In this document: positions 1 through 9,943 of the stretch, in pieces
Layout of the letters: each line of letters opens with the position of its first letter
Numbering within the stretch: the first letter of the stretch is position 1
NCBI GenBank assembly: GCA_004211595.1
Contig: SEDO01000001.1
Location: 248,001-312,000, forward strand
Direction: 5' to 3'
Length of the DNA stretch: 64,000 nt
DNA from: Pedobacter sp.
Lineage (GTDB): Bacteria > Bacteroidota > Bacteroidia > Sphingobacteriales > Sphingobacteriaceae
Made by a program: the position numbers and the translations under genes
The notes under the pieces: model-generated
What the model was told of the DNA's origin: nothing
Databases searched by the model: none
The model's input: only the letters and a program-made list of their open reading frames with translations

Positions 1-36
1 TAATTTAACGCAGTATACTTATTTCGATTAAAACAA

Positions 37-1764
37 ATGATGACGATGAAAATGTTTAAGAAAAGCGTAGCCCTTACCCTAGGGTTGGTAATGGCGGGAG
101 GTGTAGCCACATTTGCACAAAGTTTAGCTGATGCAAAAAAGGCAATTGATGCAGAGCAGTATCAAAAGGCAAGTTCTATGCTTAAAACCCTTATTAGTTC
201 ACAACCTAAAGTAGCTGAAAATTATTTCACCTTAGGTAATGTGTATTTAACATTAGATGAAGTAGATTCAGCAAAGGCAGTATTTACAAGTGGAGCTGCT
301 GCAGATCCTAAAAACGCCCTTAATTTAATTGGCTTAGGTAGAGTAGATTTATTTAATAAAAATACGGCAGGAGCTCAAGCTAATTTTGATAAAGCGATAG
401 CTTTAAGCAAAAAGAATTATCAAACTTTTATGTACTTAGGTAAGGCCTATTTTGAGAATCCTAATCCTAACTATGAGGCAGCTTTACCTCATTTAAAAAT
501 GGCTGATGAATTAGAAACTAAAGATAGAGATGTAGAAGTTTTTATCGCTTTAGGTGACTATTGGTCAGACCAATTAAAAAATGGTCCTGCTTATGAGATG
601 TATTTAAGAGCTTTAGATATTGATCCTAAATTAGCAAGGGTAAAAGTTCAAATTGCAAAAATGTTTAAACAAGCTGATGGTTTTATCGAAGCAGAAGATA
701 AAATTAAAGAAGTTTTAGCATCAGATCCTAATTATGGTCCGGCTTATAGAGAGTTAGCAGAAATTCAAATGAGATGGTCTTTTAGAGATCCATCTGCAAC
801 TACTAAAAAGGCAGAAGCTTTATCTAATATGCGTAAGTATTTAGATTTAACTGATAAGTCTTTCGATTCTAGATATCGTTATGCACAGTTTTTAGTATAT
901 GCTGAAGATTTCGAAACATTAGCCAGTGAGTTACAAACTTTACAAGCTGAACCAGGTAATCCAAAAGGGTTTGTAATTAACCGTTTAAAAGGTTATACAG
1001 CAGTAGAGAACAATGAATTTGAAAAAGGTTTAGCCAACTTAACCGAGTTGATTAAAAATCCTGCAGACGAATCTCGTTTATTAGGTTCTGACTACTTGTA
1101 TTTAGGTAAGGCTTACCGTGGTACTGGTAACGATGATTTAGCTATTAAATATATGGTTAAAGGTATCCAGATGGATTCAACCAAAGTAGAGGAATTAGCG
1201 CAATATGGGCAAAAGTTATTTGCAGATAAGAAATATGCAAAAGCTACTGAAGCATTGAAGAATGTAATAGCATTAAATTCTACAAATCCAGCGATGGCTA
1301 TGAATGCCTACTATTTAGGTTTGGCTAATTACTGGAATTATGCAACTTTGTATAACGAAAAAGCAGAGCCAAGTACTGAATTATTAAAAGATGCAGATTC
1401 AGCTTTTGCTCAAGTTTTAACATTAGTACCTGATTATGAAGCTGCAGCTTGGTATCGTGTACGTGTTTATAAGTTGTTAGATAATCCTCAAGCTCCAGAA
1501 GGTTTAGCGGTACCTCACTATGAGAACTACATTACTTTAGTTACCGTAACTAAACCGGAAAAGGCTTCAGAAGCACCGGTTATTAGAAACTTAATTGATG
1601 CTTATAACAACTTAGCAGCTTATTATTCTGCTACGGATAAAGATAAAGCAATTGAGTATTTAAATAAAACGTTAGCTTTAGATCCTCAAAATGCTTACGC
1701 GACTGAAACTTTAAAAGTTTTAAACGCCATGAAAGCACAAGGTTCAAAAGCACCTATTAAATAA
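37..1764 (+). CDS. Tetratricopeptide-repeat protein with N-terminal signal peptide
   Basis: ORF 575 aa; signal peptide-like MFKKSVALTLGLVMAGGVATFAQ followed by repeated TPR-like helices (e.g. AENYFTLGNVYLTLDEVDSAKAVF, AIEYLNKTLALDPQNAYA). Confidence 0.85.
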   Translation: MMTMKMFKKSVALTLGLVMAGGVATFAQSLADAKKAIDAEQYQKASSMLKTLISSQPKVAENYFTLGNVYLTLDEVDSAKAVFTSGAAADPKNALNLIGLGRVDLFNKNTAGAQANFDKAIALSKKNYQTFMYLGKAYFENPNPNYEAALPHLKMADELETKDRDVEVFIALGDYWSDQLKNGPAYEMYLRALDIDPKLARVKVQIAKMFKQADGFIEAEDKIKEVLASDPNYGPAYRELAEIQMRWSFRDPSATTKKAEALSNMRKYLDLTDKSFDSRYRYAQFLVYAEDFETLASELQTLQAEPGNPKGFVINRLKGYTAVENNEFEKGLANLTELIKNPADESRLLGSDYLYLGKAYRGTGNDDLAIKYMVKGIQMDSTKVEELAQYGQKLFADKKYAKATEALKNVIALNSTNPAMAMNAYYLGLANYWNYATLYNEKAEPSTELLKDADSAFAQVLTLVPDYEAAAWYRVRVYKLLDNPQAPEGLAVPHYENYITLVTVTKPEKASEAPVIRNLIDAYNNLAAYYSATDKDKAIEYLNKTLALDPQNAYATETLKVLNAMKAQGSKAPIK

Positions 1765-1784
1765 GAAAACCTATTTAATATATG

Positions 1785-1816
1785 AGGCGGGATTTGTAAT
1801 CCCGCCTTTTTATTTT
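1785..1816 (+). terminator. Rho-independent terminator after the TPR gene
   Basis: Perfect 10-bp stem aggcgggatt-tgt-aatcccgcct followed by tttttatttt. Confidence 0.9.
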
Positions 1817-1838
1817 AATTTTGCTCCAAATTAGTGAT

Positions 1839-2210
1839 ATGGAAACTACAAGTACAGCTTCAGACTTTTTACCTATTTTATTTCAGATCATTGTAGCTAT
1901 TGGTTTTGTGGTAGTTACATTATTTGCAACGCACTTTTTAGGTCCACGTAGGGTTACTGGTGATAAGTTGACTCCTTTTGAATCAGGTATTAAATCTATT
2001 GGAAATGCGCGTCAGCCATTTTCTATTAAGTATTTTTTAGTAGCGATTTTATTCGTATTATTTGATGTGGAGGTGATTTTTATGTACCCTTGGGCTGTCA
2101 ATTTTAGAGAGTTTGGATGGGAAGGTGTAATTGAAATGTTTGTGTTCATGGGAACGCTTTTATTAGGCTTTATTTATGTCCTAAAGAAGAAAGCTTTAGA
2201 CATGAATTAA
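1839..2210 (+). CDS. nuoA: NADH-quinone oxidoreductase subunit A
   Basis: NuoA-like three-TM protein with GPRR..., KYFLVAILFVLFDVEVIFMYPWAV motif; ATG at 1839 preferred to the TTG at 1821 used in the ORF track. Confidence 0.95.
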   Translation: METTSTASDFLPILFQIIVAIGFVVVTLFATHFLGPRRVTGDKLTPFESGIKSIGNARQPFSIKYFLVAILFVLFDVEVIFMYPWAVNFREFGWEGVIEMFVFMGTLLLGFIYVLKKKALDMN

Positions 2211-2301
2211 GTTACACTTTGACTACATTTATCGGGTTAAATTAATTATTTAGAATAATTCTAAATCCTAATGTAGCTAATTAAATCCTTTTAAAATATT
2301 G

Positions 2302-2309
2302 TAAATTTG
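2302..2309 (+). promoter_or_regulatory. Possible Bacteroidota -7 element (TAnnTTTG) upstream of nuoB
   Basis: taaatttg matches TAnnTTTG; no convincing -33 element; AT-rich background makes chance matches likely. Confidence 0.35.
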
Positions 2310-2310
2310 C

Positions 2311-2345
2311 TGCTTATTCTGTATTTAGAATAAGCATTTTTTGTT
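2311..2345 (+). terminator. Terminator-like hairpin in the nuoA-nuoB intergenic region, 7 nt before the nuoB start
   Basis: Perfect 10-bp stem tgcttattct-gtattt-agaataagca followed by ttttttgttt. Confidence 0.65.
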
Positions 2346-2351
2346 TAAAAC

Positions 2352-2894
2352 ATGAGTGATATAAAGATAGTTGATGCGCCTCCTGGAATTGAAGGTTCTG
2401 GGTTTTATGCTACTTCCCTTGACAAGGTAATTGGGCTTGCACGTTCTCATTCCATTTGGCCTTTACCTTTTGCAACTTCTTGTTGTGGAATTGAATTTAT
2501 GGCTACAATGGGTTCCCACTATGACTTTGGTCGTTTTGGTTCTGAGCGTTTAAGCTTCTCTCCACGTCAGGCTGATTTGCTTATGGTGATGGGTACCATT
2601 GCTAAAAAAATGGGTCCAGTACTTAAACAGGTTTATTTACAGATGGCAGAGCCAAGGTGGGTAATCGCTGTCGGTGCTTGTGCATCAAGTGGGGGTATTT
2701 TTGATACTTATTCAGTTTTACAGGGTATTGATGAAATTATTCCTGTAGATGTCTATGTGCCAGGTTGCCCTCCTCGACCTGAAGCTATTTTAGATGGTTT
2801 TGGGAAGATTCAAGAGTTAGTTAAGAATGAATCAGGTAGAAGAAGATATTCACCTGAGTATAAAGAAATGTTAGCCTCTTACGGAATTGAATAA
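2352..2894 (+). CDS. nuoB: NADH-quinone oxidoreductase subunit B
   Basis: [12 protein letters not shown] and [14 protein letters not shown] motifs of NuoB (N2 cluster ligands). Confidence 0.98.
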   Translation: MSDIKIVDAPPGIEGSGFYATSLDKVIGLARSHSIWPLPFATSCCGIEFMATMGSHYDFGRFGSERLSFSPRQADLLMVMGTIAKKMGPVLKQVYLQMAEPRWVIAVGACASSGGIFDTYSVLQGIDEIIPVDVYVPGCPPRPEAILDGFGKIQELVKNESGRRRYSPEYKEMLASYGIE

Positions 2895-3394
2895 TGGGAA
2901 AAGTAACGAATACAGAAGTTATAGATTTGCTGGGTGCAAAATTTGCTGAGCAATTATTCGATGTTCATGAACCTTTTGGCTTATTAACCTTTTCTACGAC
3001 AAAAGATAGACTCCTTAGTGTGCTTAGCTTTTTAAAAGAAAATGGTACAGTGGATTTTAGTTTTTTAACTGATATTACGGCTGTACATTATCCTGAAAAA
3101 GGTCAAATAGCGGTAGTTTATCATTTGCATAGCATGCAAAAAGGTATCCGTGTTCGCTTGAAAGTATTTATAGACGAAAATAAACCAGAAATACCGTCTG
3201 CAACGTCTCTTTGGAATGCTGCTAACTGGATGGAAAGAGAAACGTATGATTTCTTTGGGGTTAAATTTCAAGGACATCCAGATTTAAGAAGAATTTTAAA
3301 TATGGATGATTTGGGGGTACATCCGATGCTTAAGCAATATCCATTAGAGGATCCAAATCGTGTAGATAAAAAAGACGAATACTTTGGTAGATAA
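2894..3394 (+). CDS. nuoC: NADH-quinone oxidoreductase subunit C
   Basis: ANWMERETYDFFGVKFQGHPDLRRIL...YPLEDPNR signature of the 30-kDa subunit. Confidence 0.96.
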   Translation: MGKVTNTEVIDLLGAKFAEQLFDVHEPFGLLTFSTTKDRLLSVLSFLKENGTVDFSFLTDITAVHYPEKGQIAVVYHLHSMQKGIRVRLKVFIDENKPEIPSATSLWNAANWMERETYDFFGVKFQGHPDLRRILNMDDLGVHPMLKQYPLEDPNRVDKKDEYFGR

Positions 3395-3400
3395 TATATT

Positions 3401-4615
3401 ATGAAACAAAATCAACCAGTTTTTACTGATAATGATCCACAAAGTGAATTGGTAACCTTAAATTTAGGCCCAACTCACCCGGCTACTCACGGGGTGTTTC
3501 AGAATGTTTTGCAAATGGATGGAGAACGCATAGTGAGTGGTGTTTCTACCATTGGCTATATTCACCGTGCTTTTGAAAAAATTGCGGAACATAGACCATT
3601 TTATCAAATTACTCCTTTAACAGATCGTTTAAATTATTGTTCATCCCCAATTAATAATATGGGATGGCATATGACCGTGGAGAAGTTATTAAATATTCAA
3701 ATTCCTAAGCGAGTTGATTATTTAAGGGTAATCATCATGGAGTTGTCTAGAATTGCCGATCATATTATTTGTAATACAATCATCGCGCAGGATACAGGGG
3801 CCACCACCACCTTTTTGTATTTGTTTCAATATAGAGAGCATATTTACGAAATATTTGAAGAAATATGTGGCGCTCGTTTAACCACTAATATCGGTAGAAT
3901 TGGTGGCTTAGAAAGAGATTTTAATGAGATTGCCTTTGCAAAAATCAATCAATTTTTAACAGATTTTCCAACTGCTTTAAAAGAGTTTGAAGGTCTCTTA
4001 AATAGAAATAGAATTTTTATTGATCGTACAGCTGGGGTAGCAGAAGTGAGTCCAGAAGTAGCCTTAAGTTATGGTTGGACAGGTCCGCTATTGAGAGCAA
4101 CCGGTATTGATTATGATGTGCGTGTGAGTGAACCTTATTCTTCATACCAAGATTTTGACTTTGAAATTCCAGTGGGAACAAGTGGCGATGTATATGATCG
4201 GTATTTAGTTCGGAATGAAGAAATGTGGCAAAGTGTAAGTATCATTCGTCAGGCTATGGAAAAATTAAAGGATATGCCTAAAGGTATTTTCCATGCTGAT
4301 GTACCTGAGTTTTATTTGCCTGGCAAAGAAGAAGTTTATAATAATATGGAGGCCTTAATTTACCATTTTAAAATTGTTATGGGTGAAATTGATGCGCCTA
4401 AAGCAGAGGTATATCATGCCGTCGAAGGTGGGAATGGGGAATTAGGGTTTTATTTGATTAATGACGGGGGTAGAAGCCCTTATCGTTTACACTTTAGAAG
4501 ACCTAGTTTTATAAATTATGCCATGTATGCTAAAATGAGCGAAGGAATGTTATTATCTGACGCTATTATAAACATGAGTAGTATGAACATTATTGCAGGA
4601 GAATTAGATGCTTAA
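3401..4615 (+). CDS. nuoD: NADH-quinone oxidoreductase subunit D
   Basis: LNLGPTHPATHGVFQ, GYIHRAFEKIAE, and C-terminal SMNIIAGELDA (49-kDa subunit). Confidence 0.98.
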   Translation: MKQNQPVFTDNDPQSELVTLNLGPTHPATHGVFQNVLQMDGERIVSGVSTIGYIHRAFEKIAEHRPFYQITPLTDRLNYCSSPINNMGWHMTVEKLLNIQIPKRVDYLRVIIMELSRIADHIICNTIIAQDTGATTTFLYLFQYREHIYEIFEEICGARLTTNIGRIGGLERDFNEIAFAKINQFLTDFPTALKEFEGLLNRNRIFIDRTAGVAEVSPEVALSYGWTGPLLRATGIDYDVRVSEPYSSYQDFDFEIPVGTSGDVYDRYLVRNEEMWQSVSIIRQAMEKLKDMPKGIFHADVPEFYLPGKEEVYNNMEALIYHFKIVMGEIDAPKAEVYHAVEGGNGELGFYLINDGGRSPYRLHFRRPSFINYAMYAKMSEGMLLSDAIINMSSMNIIAGELDA

Positions 4616-5120
4616 AATTGAAGAACAACCACCTGTAAATTTTTCGTCGGAATTACTTGCTAAGTTTGACGAAGTAGTTAGCCGCTATCCAGCAGGAAAG
4701 CAGAAATCGGCACTTTTACCTATACTTCATTTAGTTCAAGCAGAATATGGTTGGACGAGTGTACCAGCGATGGATAAAGTTGCTGCTTTTCTTAATATAG
4801 AACCGATTGAAGTATATGAAGTTGCATCATTTTATACGATGTACTTTTTAGAACCCAAAGGAAAATATGTTTTAGAAGTTTGTCGGACTGGACCTTGTTG
4901 TTTAGTTGGTGCTGAAAAAATCATGAAGCATATTGAAACTAAACTCGGTGTAAAAGAAAATGAAGTAACTCCTGATGGATTATTCAGTTGGAGAGGGGTG
5001 GAGTGTTTGGCAGCCTGTGGGTATGGTCCAGTTTTACAAATTGGTCCGGAATATACTTTTTATGAGAATTTAACTGAGACATCGGTGGATCAATTAATCG
5101 ATGATTTACGCAAGAAATAA
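4608..5120 (+). CDS. nuoE: NADH-quinone oxidoreductase subunit E
   Basis: Thioredoxin-like 2Fe-2S motif CRTGPCCLVGA...CLAACGYGPV. Confidence 0.97.
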   Translation: MLKIEEQPPVNFSSELLAKFDEVVSRYPAGKQKSALLPILHLVQAEYGWTSVPAMDKVAAFLNIEPIEVYEVASFYTMYFLEPKGKYVLEVCRTGPCCLVGAEKIMKHIETKLGVKENEVTPDGLFSWRGVECLAACGYGPVLQIGPEYTFYENLTETSVDQLIDDLRKK

Positions 5121-6493
5121 TGGCACGTAAACTATTATTAGAACATATAAATGTACCTGGCATCCAAACTTTGACGGTTTATCGTCAAATGGGTGGCTAT
5201 CGTTCAGTAGAGAAAGCTTTGAAAACCATGAGTCCTGAGGATGTGGTTGAGGAAGTAAAAAAATCTGGCTTGAGAGGTAGAGGTGGGGCAGGTTTCCCTA
5301 CTGGTATGAAATGGAGCTTTTTGGCAAAACCCGAAGGAGTTCCGCGTTATTTAGTGTGTAATGGGGATGAGTCAGAACCTGGAACATTTAAAGATCGGTA
5401 TTTGATGACTCATATTCCACATGCCTTAATTGAAGGCATGATTGTGTCGAGTTATGCTTTGGGAGCGAATACTTCTTATATCTATGTGAGAGGTGAGATG
5501 ATGCCTCAAATTAGAATTTTAGAAAGAGCTATTGCCGAAGCGAAAGCAGCTGGATTGTTAGGTCAAAATATATTAGGTACGGGCTACAATCTAGAATTAT
5601 ATGTGCAACCAGGTGGGGGTGCTTATATTTGTGGCGAAGAGACTGCCTTATTAGAATCTTTAGAAGGCAAAAGAGGAAATCCAAGAATTAAACCTCCTTT
5701 CCCAGCTATCGCTGGTTTGTATGGTTGTCCTACAGTGGTAAATAATGTGGAGTCAATTGCTGCTGTTGTACCGATTGTGAATGATGGGGGTGAGGAGTAT
5801 GCAAAAATTGGTATTGGAAGAAGTACTGGCACAAAATTAATTTCTGCTTCTGGTAATTTAGTGAAACCAGGTGTATATGAAATTGAATTGGGTTTACCGG
5901 TTGAAGAATTTATATATTCCGATGAATATTGTGGTGGCATTGCGAATGGTAAGCGTCTTAAAGCTACCGTTGCAGGAGGTTCTTCAGTACCAATTTTACC
6001 AGCAAATTTAACATTAAAATTAGCCAACGGAGATCCTCGTTTAATGAGTTATGAATCGCTTTCAGAAGGTGGTTTTGCTACCGGTACTATGTTGGGTTCA
6101 GGTGGGTTTATTGCCTTAGATGAAGATCAATGCGTAGTTCGCAATACGTGGAATTTTTCACGCTTTTACCATCACGAGAGTTGTGGACAATGTTCACCTT
6201 GTCGGGAAGGTACAGGTTGGTTAGAGCGTATTTTACATAAAATTGAATTCGGCCATGGTACCATGGAAGATATTGATTTATTATGGGATGTTCAGCGTAA
6301 AATTGAAGGAAATACAATTTGTCCGTTAGGGGATGCAGCCGCTTGGCCTGTAGCAAGTGCTATCAGACATTTTAAAGATGAGTTTGAATGGCATGTTAAA
6401 GAGCCAATTAAAAGCCAAACTCAGCATTATGGTTTAGCTAATTATGCTAATCCTATTATTAAAACAGAAGAAATTAAATCCGAAAATATATAA
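5120..6493 (+). CDS. nuoF: NADH-quinone oxidoreductase subunit F
   Basis: SGLRGRGGAGFPTGMKW, CNGDESEPGTFKDRYLM, ESCGQCSPCREGTGW. Confidence 0.98.
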   Translation: MARKLLLEHINVPGIQTLTVYRQMGGYRSVEKALKTMSPEDVVEEVKKSGLRGRGGAGFPTGMKWSFLAKPEGVPRYLVCNGDESEPGTFKDRYLMTHIPHALIEGMIVSSYALGANTSYIYVRGEMMPQIRILERAIAEAKAAGLLGQNILGTGYNLELYVQPGGGAYICGEETALLESLEGKRGNPRIKPPFPAIAGLYGCPTVVNNVESIAAVVPIVNDGGEEYAKIGIGRSTGTKLISASGNLVKPGVYEIELGLPVEEFIYSDEYCGGIANGKRLKATVAGGSSVPILPANLTLKLANGDPRLMSYESLSEGGFATGTMLGSGGFIALDEDQCVVRNTWNFSRFYHHESCGQCSPCREGTGWLERILHKIEFGHGTMEDIDLLWDVQRKIEGNTICPLGDAAAWPVASAIRHFKDEFEWHVKEPIKSQTQHYGLANYANPIIKTEEIKSENI

Positions 6494-6495
6494 GC

Positions 6496-7506
6496 ATGAG
6501 TGATTTAGTTAAAGTAACCATCGATGGTATTTCTGTAGAAGTTGCTCCTGGCACTACTATTTTAAATGCTGCTCGTCAGATTGGTGGAGATATTGTACCT
6601 CCAGCAATGTGCTATTATTCTAAATTAGAGGGTAGTGGTGGTAAATGTCGGACTTGTATTGTTAAAGTAAGTAAGGGTTCTGAAAAAGATCCAAGACCTA
6701 TGCCAAAATTAGTAGCTTCTTGTAGAACTACGGTAATGGATGGCATGGAAGTACAAAACATTACGTCGCCTGAAGTTTTAGAAGCACGTAGCGGGGTTGT
6801 AGAAATTTTGTTAATTAATCACCCATTAGATTGCCCAGTTTGCGACCAGGCAGGTGAATGTGATTTACAAGATTTGGGTTACGAACATGGATTACAAAAA
6901 ACCCGTTATCAGTTTGAGCGTAGAACCTTTGAGCGTAGAGATATCGGGGATAAAATTCAGTTACACATGAACCGTTGTATTTTATGCTATAGATGTGTAT
7001 TTACAGCTGACCAAATTACTAACCAACGCGTACACGGAGTATTAAATAGAGGAGATCATTCGGAAATCTCCACCTATATAGAAAAAGCTATTGATAATGA
7101 CTTTTCTGGAAACGTAATCGATGTGTGCCCAGTAGGCGCTTTAACTGATAAAACTTTCAGATTTAAAAATAGAGTTTGGTTTACTAAACCAGTAGATGCC
7201 CATAGAGATTGTGAGCATGAAAACTGTTCTGGTAAAGTAACCTTATGGTATAAAGGTGAAGATGTATTAAGAGTTACTGCTCGAAAAGATCAATTCGGTG
7301 AAGTGGAATCGTTTATTTGCAATACCTGTCGATTCGATAAGAAAAAAACTAATGATTGGACTCTAGAGCATCCAACAGACGTTTCTGAAGCATCGGTAAT
7401 CGCTTCTAATCATTACGAGACATTTAAACCTTTGCCAGTAATCAAGGAAAATCCTGAATTACAAAAAGCTAATCAACGTGAACTAGAAAAAACTACGAAA
7501 TTTTAA
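6496..7506 (+). CDS. nuoG: NADH-quinone oxidoreductase subunit G, short form with N-terminal Fe-S region only
   Basis: 2Fe-2S and 4Fe-4S motifs (GGKCRTC, HPLDCPVCDQAGECDLQD, NRCILCYRCV, DVCPVGALT); only 336 aa, no molybdopterin oxidoreductase-type domain. Confidence 0.93.
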   Translation: MSDLVKVTIDGISVEVAPGTTILNAARQIGGDIVPPAMCYYSKLEGSGGKCRTCIVKVSKGSEKDPRPMPKLVASCRTTVMDGMEVQNITSPEVLEARSGVVEILLINHPLDCPVCDQAGECDLQDLGYEHGLQKTRYQFERRTFERRDIGDKIQLHMNRCILCYRCVFTADQITNQRVHGVLNRGDHSEISTYIEKAIDNDFSGNVIDVCPVGALTDKTFRFKNRVWFTKPVDAHRDCEHENCSGKVTLWYKGEDVLRVTARKDQFGEVESFICNTCRFDKKKTNDWTLEHPTDVSEASVIASNHYETFKPLPVIKENPELQKANQRELEKTTKF

Positions 7507-8543
7507 TGGAACTGAGTTTTGTAATTGAGAAATTTTTATTGGTAACGATCCTATTTGCGATCAGTTTACTAATTGCTATGTATTCTACTTACGGGGAGCG
7601 TAAAGTGGCTGCTTTTTTACAGGATCGTTTAGGTCCAGATAGAGCGGGGCCTTTTGGTATTTTGCAACCATTAGCAGATGGAATAAAAATGTTTACTAAA
7701 GAGGAAATTATTCCCAGTAGTTCAAATAAGTGGTTATTTATTTTAGGTCCTGGATTAGCGATGTTGTGTGCATGTATAGGTACAGCAGTTATTCCATGGG
7801 GACAAGATATCCAAATTGATGGCCGCACTATTCCTTTACAAGTTGCAGATATCAATGTTGGTGTATTATATATTTTTGGGGTAGTTTCCTTAGGTGTATA
7901 TGGTGTGATGATTGGTGGTTGGGCTTCAAATAATAAATACTCATTATTAAGTGCAATCCGGGCTGCTTCTCAAAATATCTCTTATGAGATTGCCATGGGT
8001 TTATCCATTATCGCACTTTTATTGGTTACAAATACACTTTCTTTAAGGGAAATTGTAGCGCAACAACATGGCATGAATTGGAATATATTCTATCAACCAT
8101 TGGGCTTTATCATTTTTATGGTGTGTTCATTTGCTGAAACGAATAGAGCTCCATTTGATATTCCAGAATGTGAAGCTGAATTAAATGGTGGTTATCACCT
8201 TGAGTACTCATCAATGAAATTAGGTTTTTACTTATTCGCTGAGTATATCAATATGTTCGTGGCTTCTGCGGTAATGTCTACCTTATATTTTGGCGGTTAC
8301 AATTATCCCGGTATGGATTGGGTTGCGGCTCAAGTAGGGCCAGTACTTGGACCACTTATCGGAACAGCGGTGTTTTTTGCTAAAATTTTATTATTCATCT
8401 TTTTCTTTATGTGGGTACGATGGACCATTCCACGCTTCCGTTATGACCAATTGATGAATTTAGGTTGGAAAGGCTTAATTCCATTAGCTATTGCTAATAT
8501 TATCATCACCGGTTTAGTTATTGCTATAGTAGAAAAATTTTAA
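7506..8543 (+). CDS. nuoH: NADH-quinone oxidoreductase subunit H
   Basis: ERKVAAFLQDRLGPDRAGPFGILQPLADGIKMF and AETNRAPFDIPECEAELNGGYHLEYSSMKL. Confidence 0.98.
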   Translation: MELSFVIEKFLLVTILFAISLLIAMYSTYGERKVAAFLQDRLGPDRAGPFGILQPLADGIKMFTKEEIIPSSSNKWLFILGPGLAMLCACIGTAVIPWGQDIQIDGRTIPLQVADINVGVLYIFGVVSLGVYGVMIGGWASNNKYSLLSAIRAASQNISYEIAMGLSIIALLLVTNTLSLREIVAQQHGMNWNIFYQPLGFIIFMVCSFAETNRAPFDIPECEAELNGGYHLEYSSMKLGFYLFAEYINMFVASAVMSTLYFGGYNYPGMDWVAAQVGPVLGPLIGTAVFFAKILLFIFFFMWVRWTIPRFRYDQLMNLGWKGLIPLAIANIIITGLVIAIVEKF

Positions 8544-8549
8544 AGAGTC

Positions 8550-9050
8550 ATGGAATCATTAAGTAATAAGAAAAAAGTTCTTGAGCAAAAGCCGATGACG
8601 CTTACTGAGCGGATGTATATTCCGGCTATTTTGAAAGGAATGAGTACCACAATGGGTCACTTTTTCAAAAAAAGCTCAACGATTAAATATCCTGAACAAG
8701 AGCGTGTTTTTTCGACAAATTGGAGAGGCATGCACTCTTTAAAAAGAGATGAGCATGGAAGAGAGCGTTGCACAGCTTGTGGATTGTGCGCATTATCATG
8801 TCCAGCGGAAGCCATCACCATGATTGCAGCTGAACGTAAAAACGATGAAAAACATCTTTACAGAGAAGAAAAATATGCTTCGGTATATGAAATTAATATG
8901 TTGAGATGTATTTTCTGTGGCTTATGTGAAGAAGCATGCCCTAAAGAAGCAATATATTTAGATGGCCCGATTGTGCCTTCTGATTATTTAAGAAAGGACT
9001 TTATTTATGGTAAGGATAAATTGGTAGAACCTCCTTTAACGGATAAATAA
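8550..9050 (+). CDS. nuoI: NADH-quinone oxidoreductase subunit I
   Basis: Two 4Fe-4S motifs CTACGLCALSCPAEAI and CIFCGLCEEACPKEAI. Confidence 0.97.
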   Translation: MESLSNKKKVLEQKPMTLTERMYIPAILKGMSTTMGHFFKKSSTIKYPEQERVFSTNWRGMHSLKRDEHGRERCTACGLCALSCPAEAITMIAAERKNDEKHLYREEKYASVYEINMLRCIFCGLCEEACPKEAIYLDGPIVPSDYLRKDFIYGKDKLVEPPLTDK

Positions 9051-9103
9051 TCAAAACCTTATTAAAATAGCGATAAACTAATTATTAAACTAAAATTAAT
9101 TAA

Positions 9104-9610
9104 ATGGGTACTTCAGTATTCTATTTTGTAGCCACTTTAAGTGTAATATTTTCACTGATGGTGATTTTTGCCAAAAATCCTATTCATAGCGTATTATACC
9201 TAATTGTTACTTTCTTCACGTTGACTGTTCATTATGTACTGTTAAACGCTCAATTTTTGGCCGTAGTAAACTTTATTGTTTATATGGGGGCCATTATGGT
9301 TCTCTTTCTTTTCGTTTTAATGCTTTTAAATCTGAATAAGGAGAATGAACCTATAAAATCAAATATTTTTAAATTCATTGGAGTAATTGCTGGGGGTTGT
9401 TTTGCTGTCATCTTAGTTGGCTCTTTAAAATCTGCCACCATGAATAACCCCTTGATATTATCTAATCCTAATTTAGGTTTAGTTAAAAACTTGGGTAAAG
9501 AACTATTTGGGCCATTTATGTTACCATTTGAATTAGCATCTATATTATTATTGACAGCCATGGTAGGTGCAGTACTATTAACGAAGAAGGAGGGCACTAC
9601 ACATGGATAG
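9104..9610 (+). CDS. nuoJ: NADH-quinone oxidoreductase subunit J
   Basis: NPIHSVLYLIVTFFTLTVHYVLLNAQFLAVVNFIVYMGAIMVLFLFVLMLLN. Confidence 0.96.
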   Translation: MGTSVFYFVATLSVIFSLMVIFAKNPIHSVLYLIVTFFTLTVHYVLLNAQFLAVVNFIVYMGAIMVLFLFVLMLLNLNKENEPIKSNIFKFIGVIAGGCFAVILVGSLKSATMNNPLILSNPNLGLVKNLGKELFGPFMLPFELASILLLTAMVGAVLLTKKEGTTHG

Positions 9611-9932
9611 TTTAACGACAAATTTGCAAGGTGTACCCTTGAATCATTATATCTGGTTAAGCGCCATTATTTTCAGCATTGGTATCATTGGGGTATTAAC
9701 AAGAAGAAATGCTATCATTATTTTTATGTCGGTAGAATTAATGCTAAACGCAGTCAACTTATTACTAACCGCATTCTCTGTACATCACAATGACCCTTCA
9801 GGGCAGGTGTTTGTGTTTTTTATTATGGCATTAGCTGCTGCGGAGGTAGCTATTGGCTTAAGTATTATTGTAATGGTGTATAGAAATACCAAGTCTATAG
9901 ATATTAATGTATTAAATCGCCTTAAGTGGTAA
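9603..9932 (+). CDS. nuoK: NADH-quinone oxidoreductase subunit K
   Basis: GVLTRRNAIIIFMSVELMLNAVNLLL...AAAEVAIGLSIIV. Confidence 0.97.
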   Translation: MDSLTTNLQGVPLNHYIWLSAIIFSIGIIGVLTRRNAIIIFMSVELMLNAVNLLLTAFSVHHNDPSGQVFVFFIMALAAAEVAIGLSIIVMVYRNTKSIDINVLNRLKW

Positions 9933-9943
9933 AATAAAAGAAG

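Noticed and set aside
3065-3277. 70-aa minus-strand ORF antisense to nuoC, and similar antisense ORFs inside nuoH, nuoJ, nuoL, lipid and groE genes
   Set aside because: Fully contained in strong CDSs on the opposite strand, with low-complexity or unnatural composition.
5623-6027. 134-aa minus-strand ORF
   Set aside because: Lies antisense inside nuoF and has no recognisable domain; shadow ORF.
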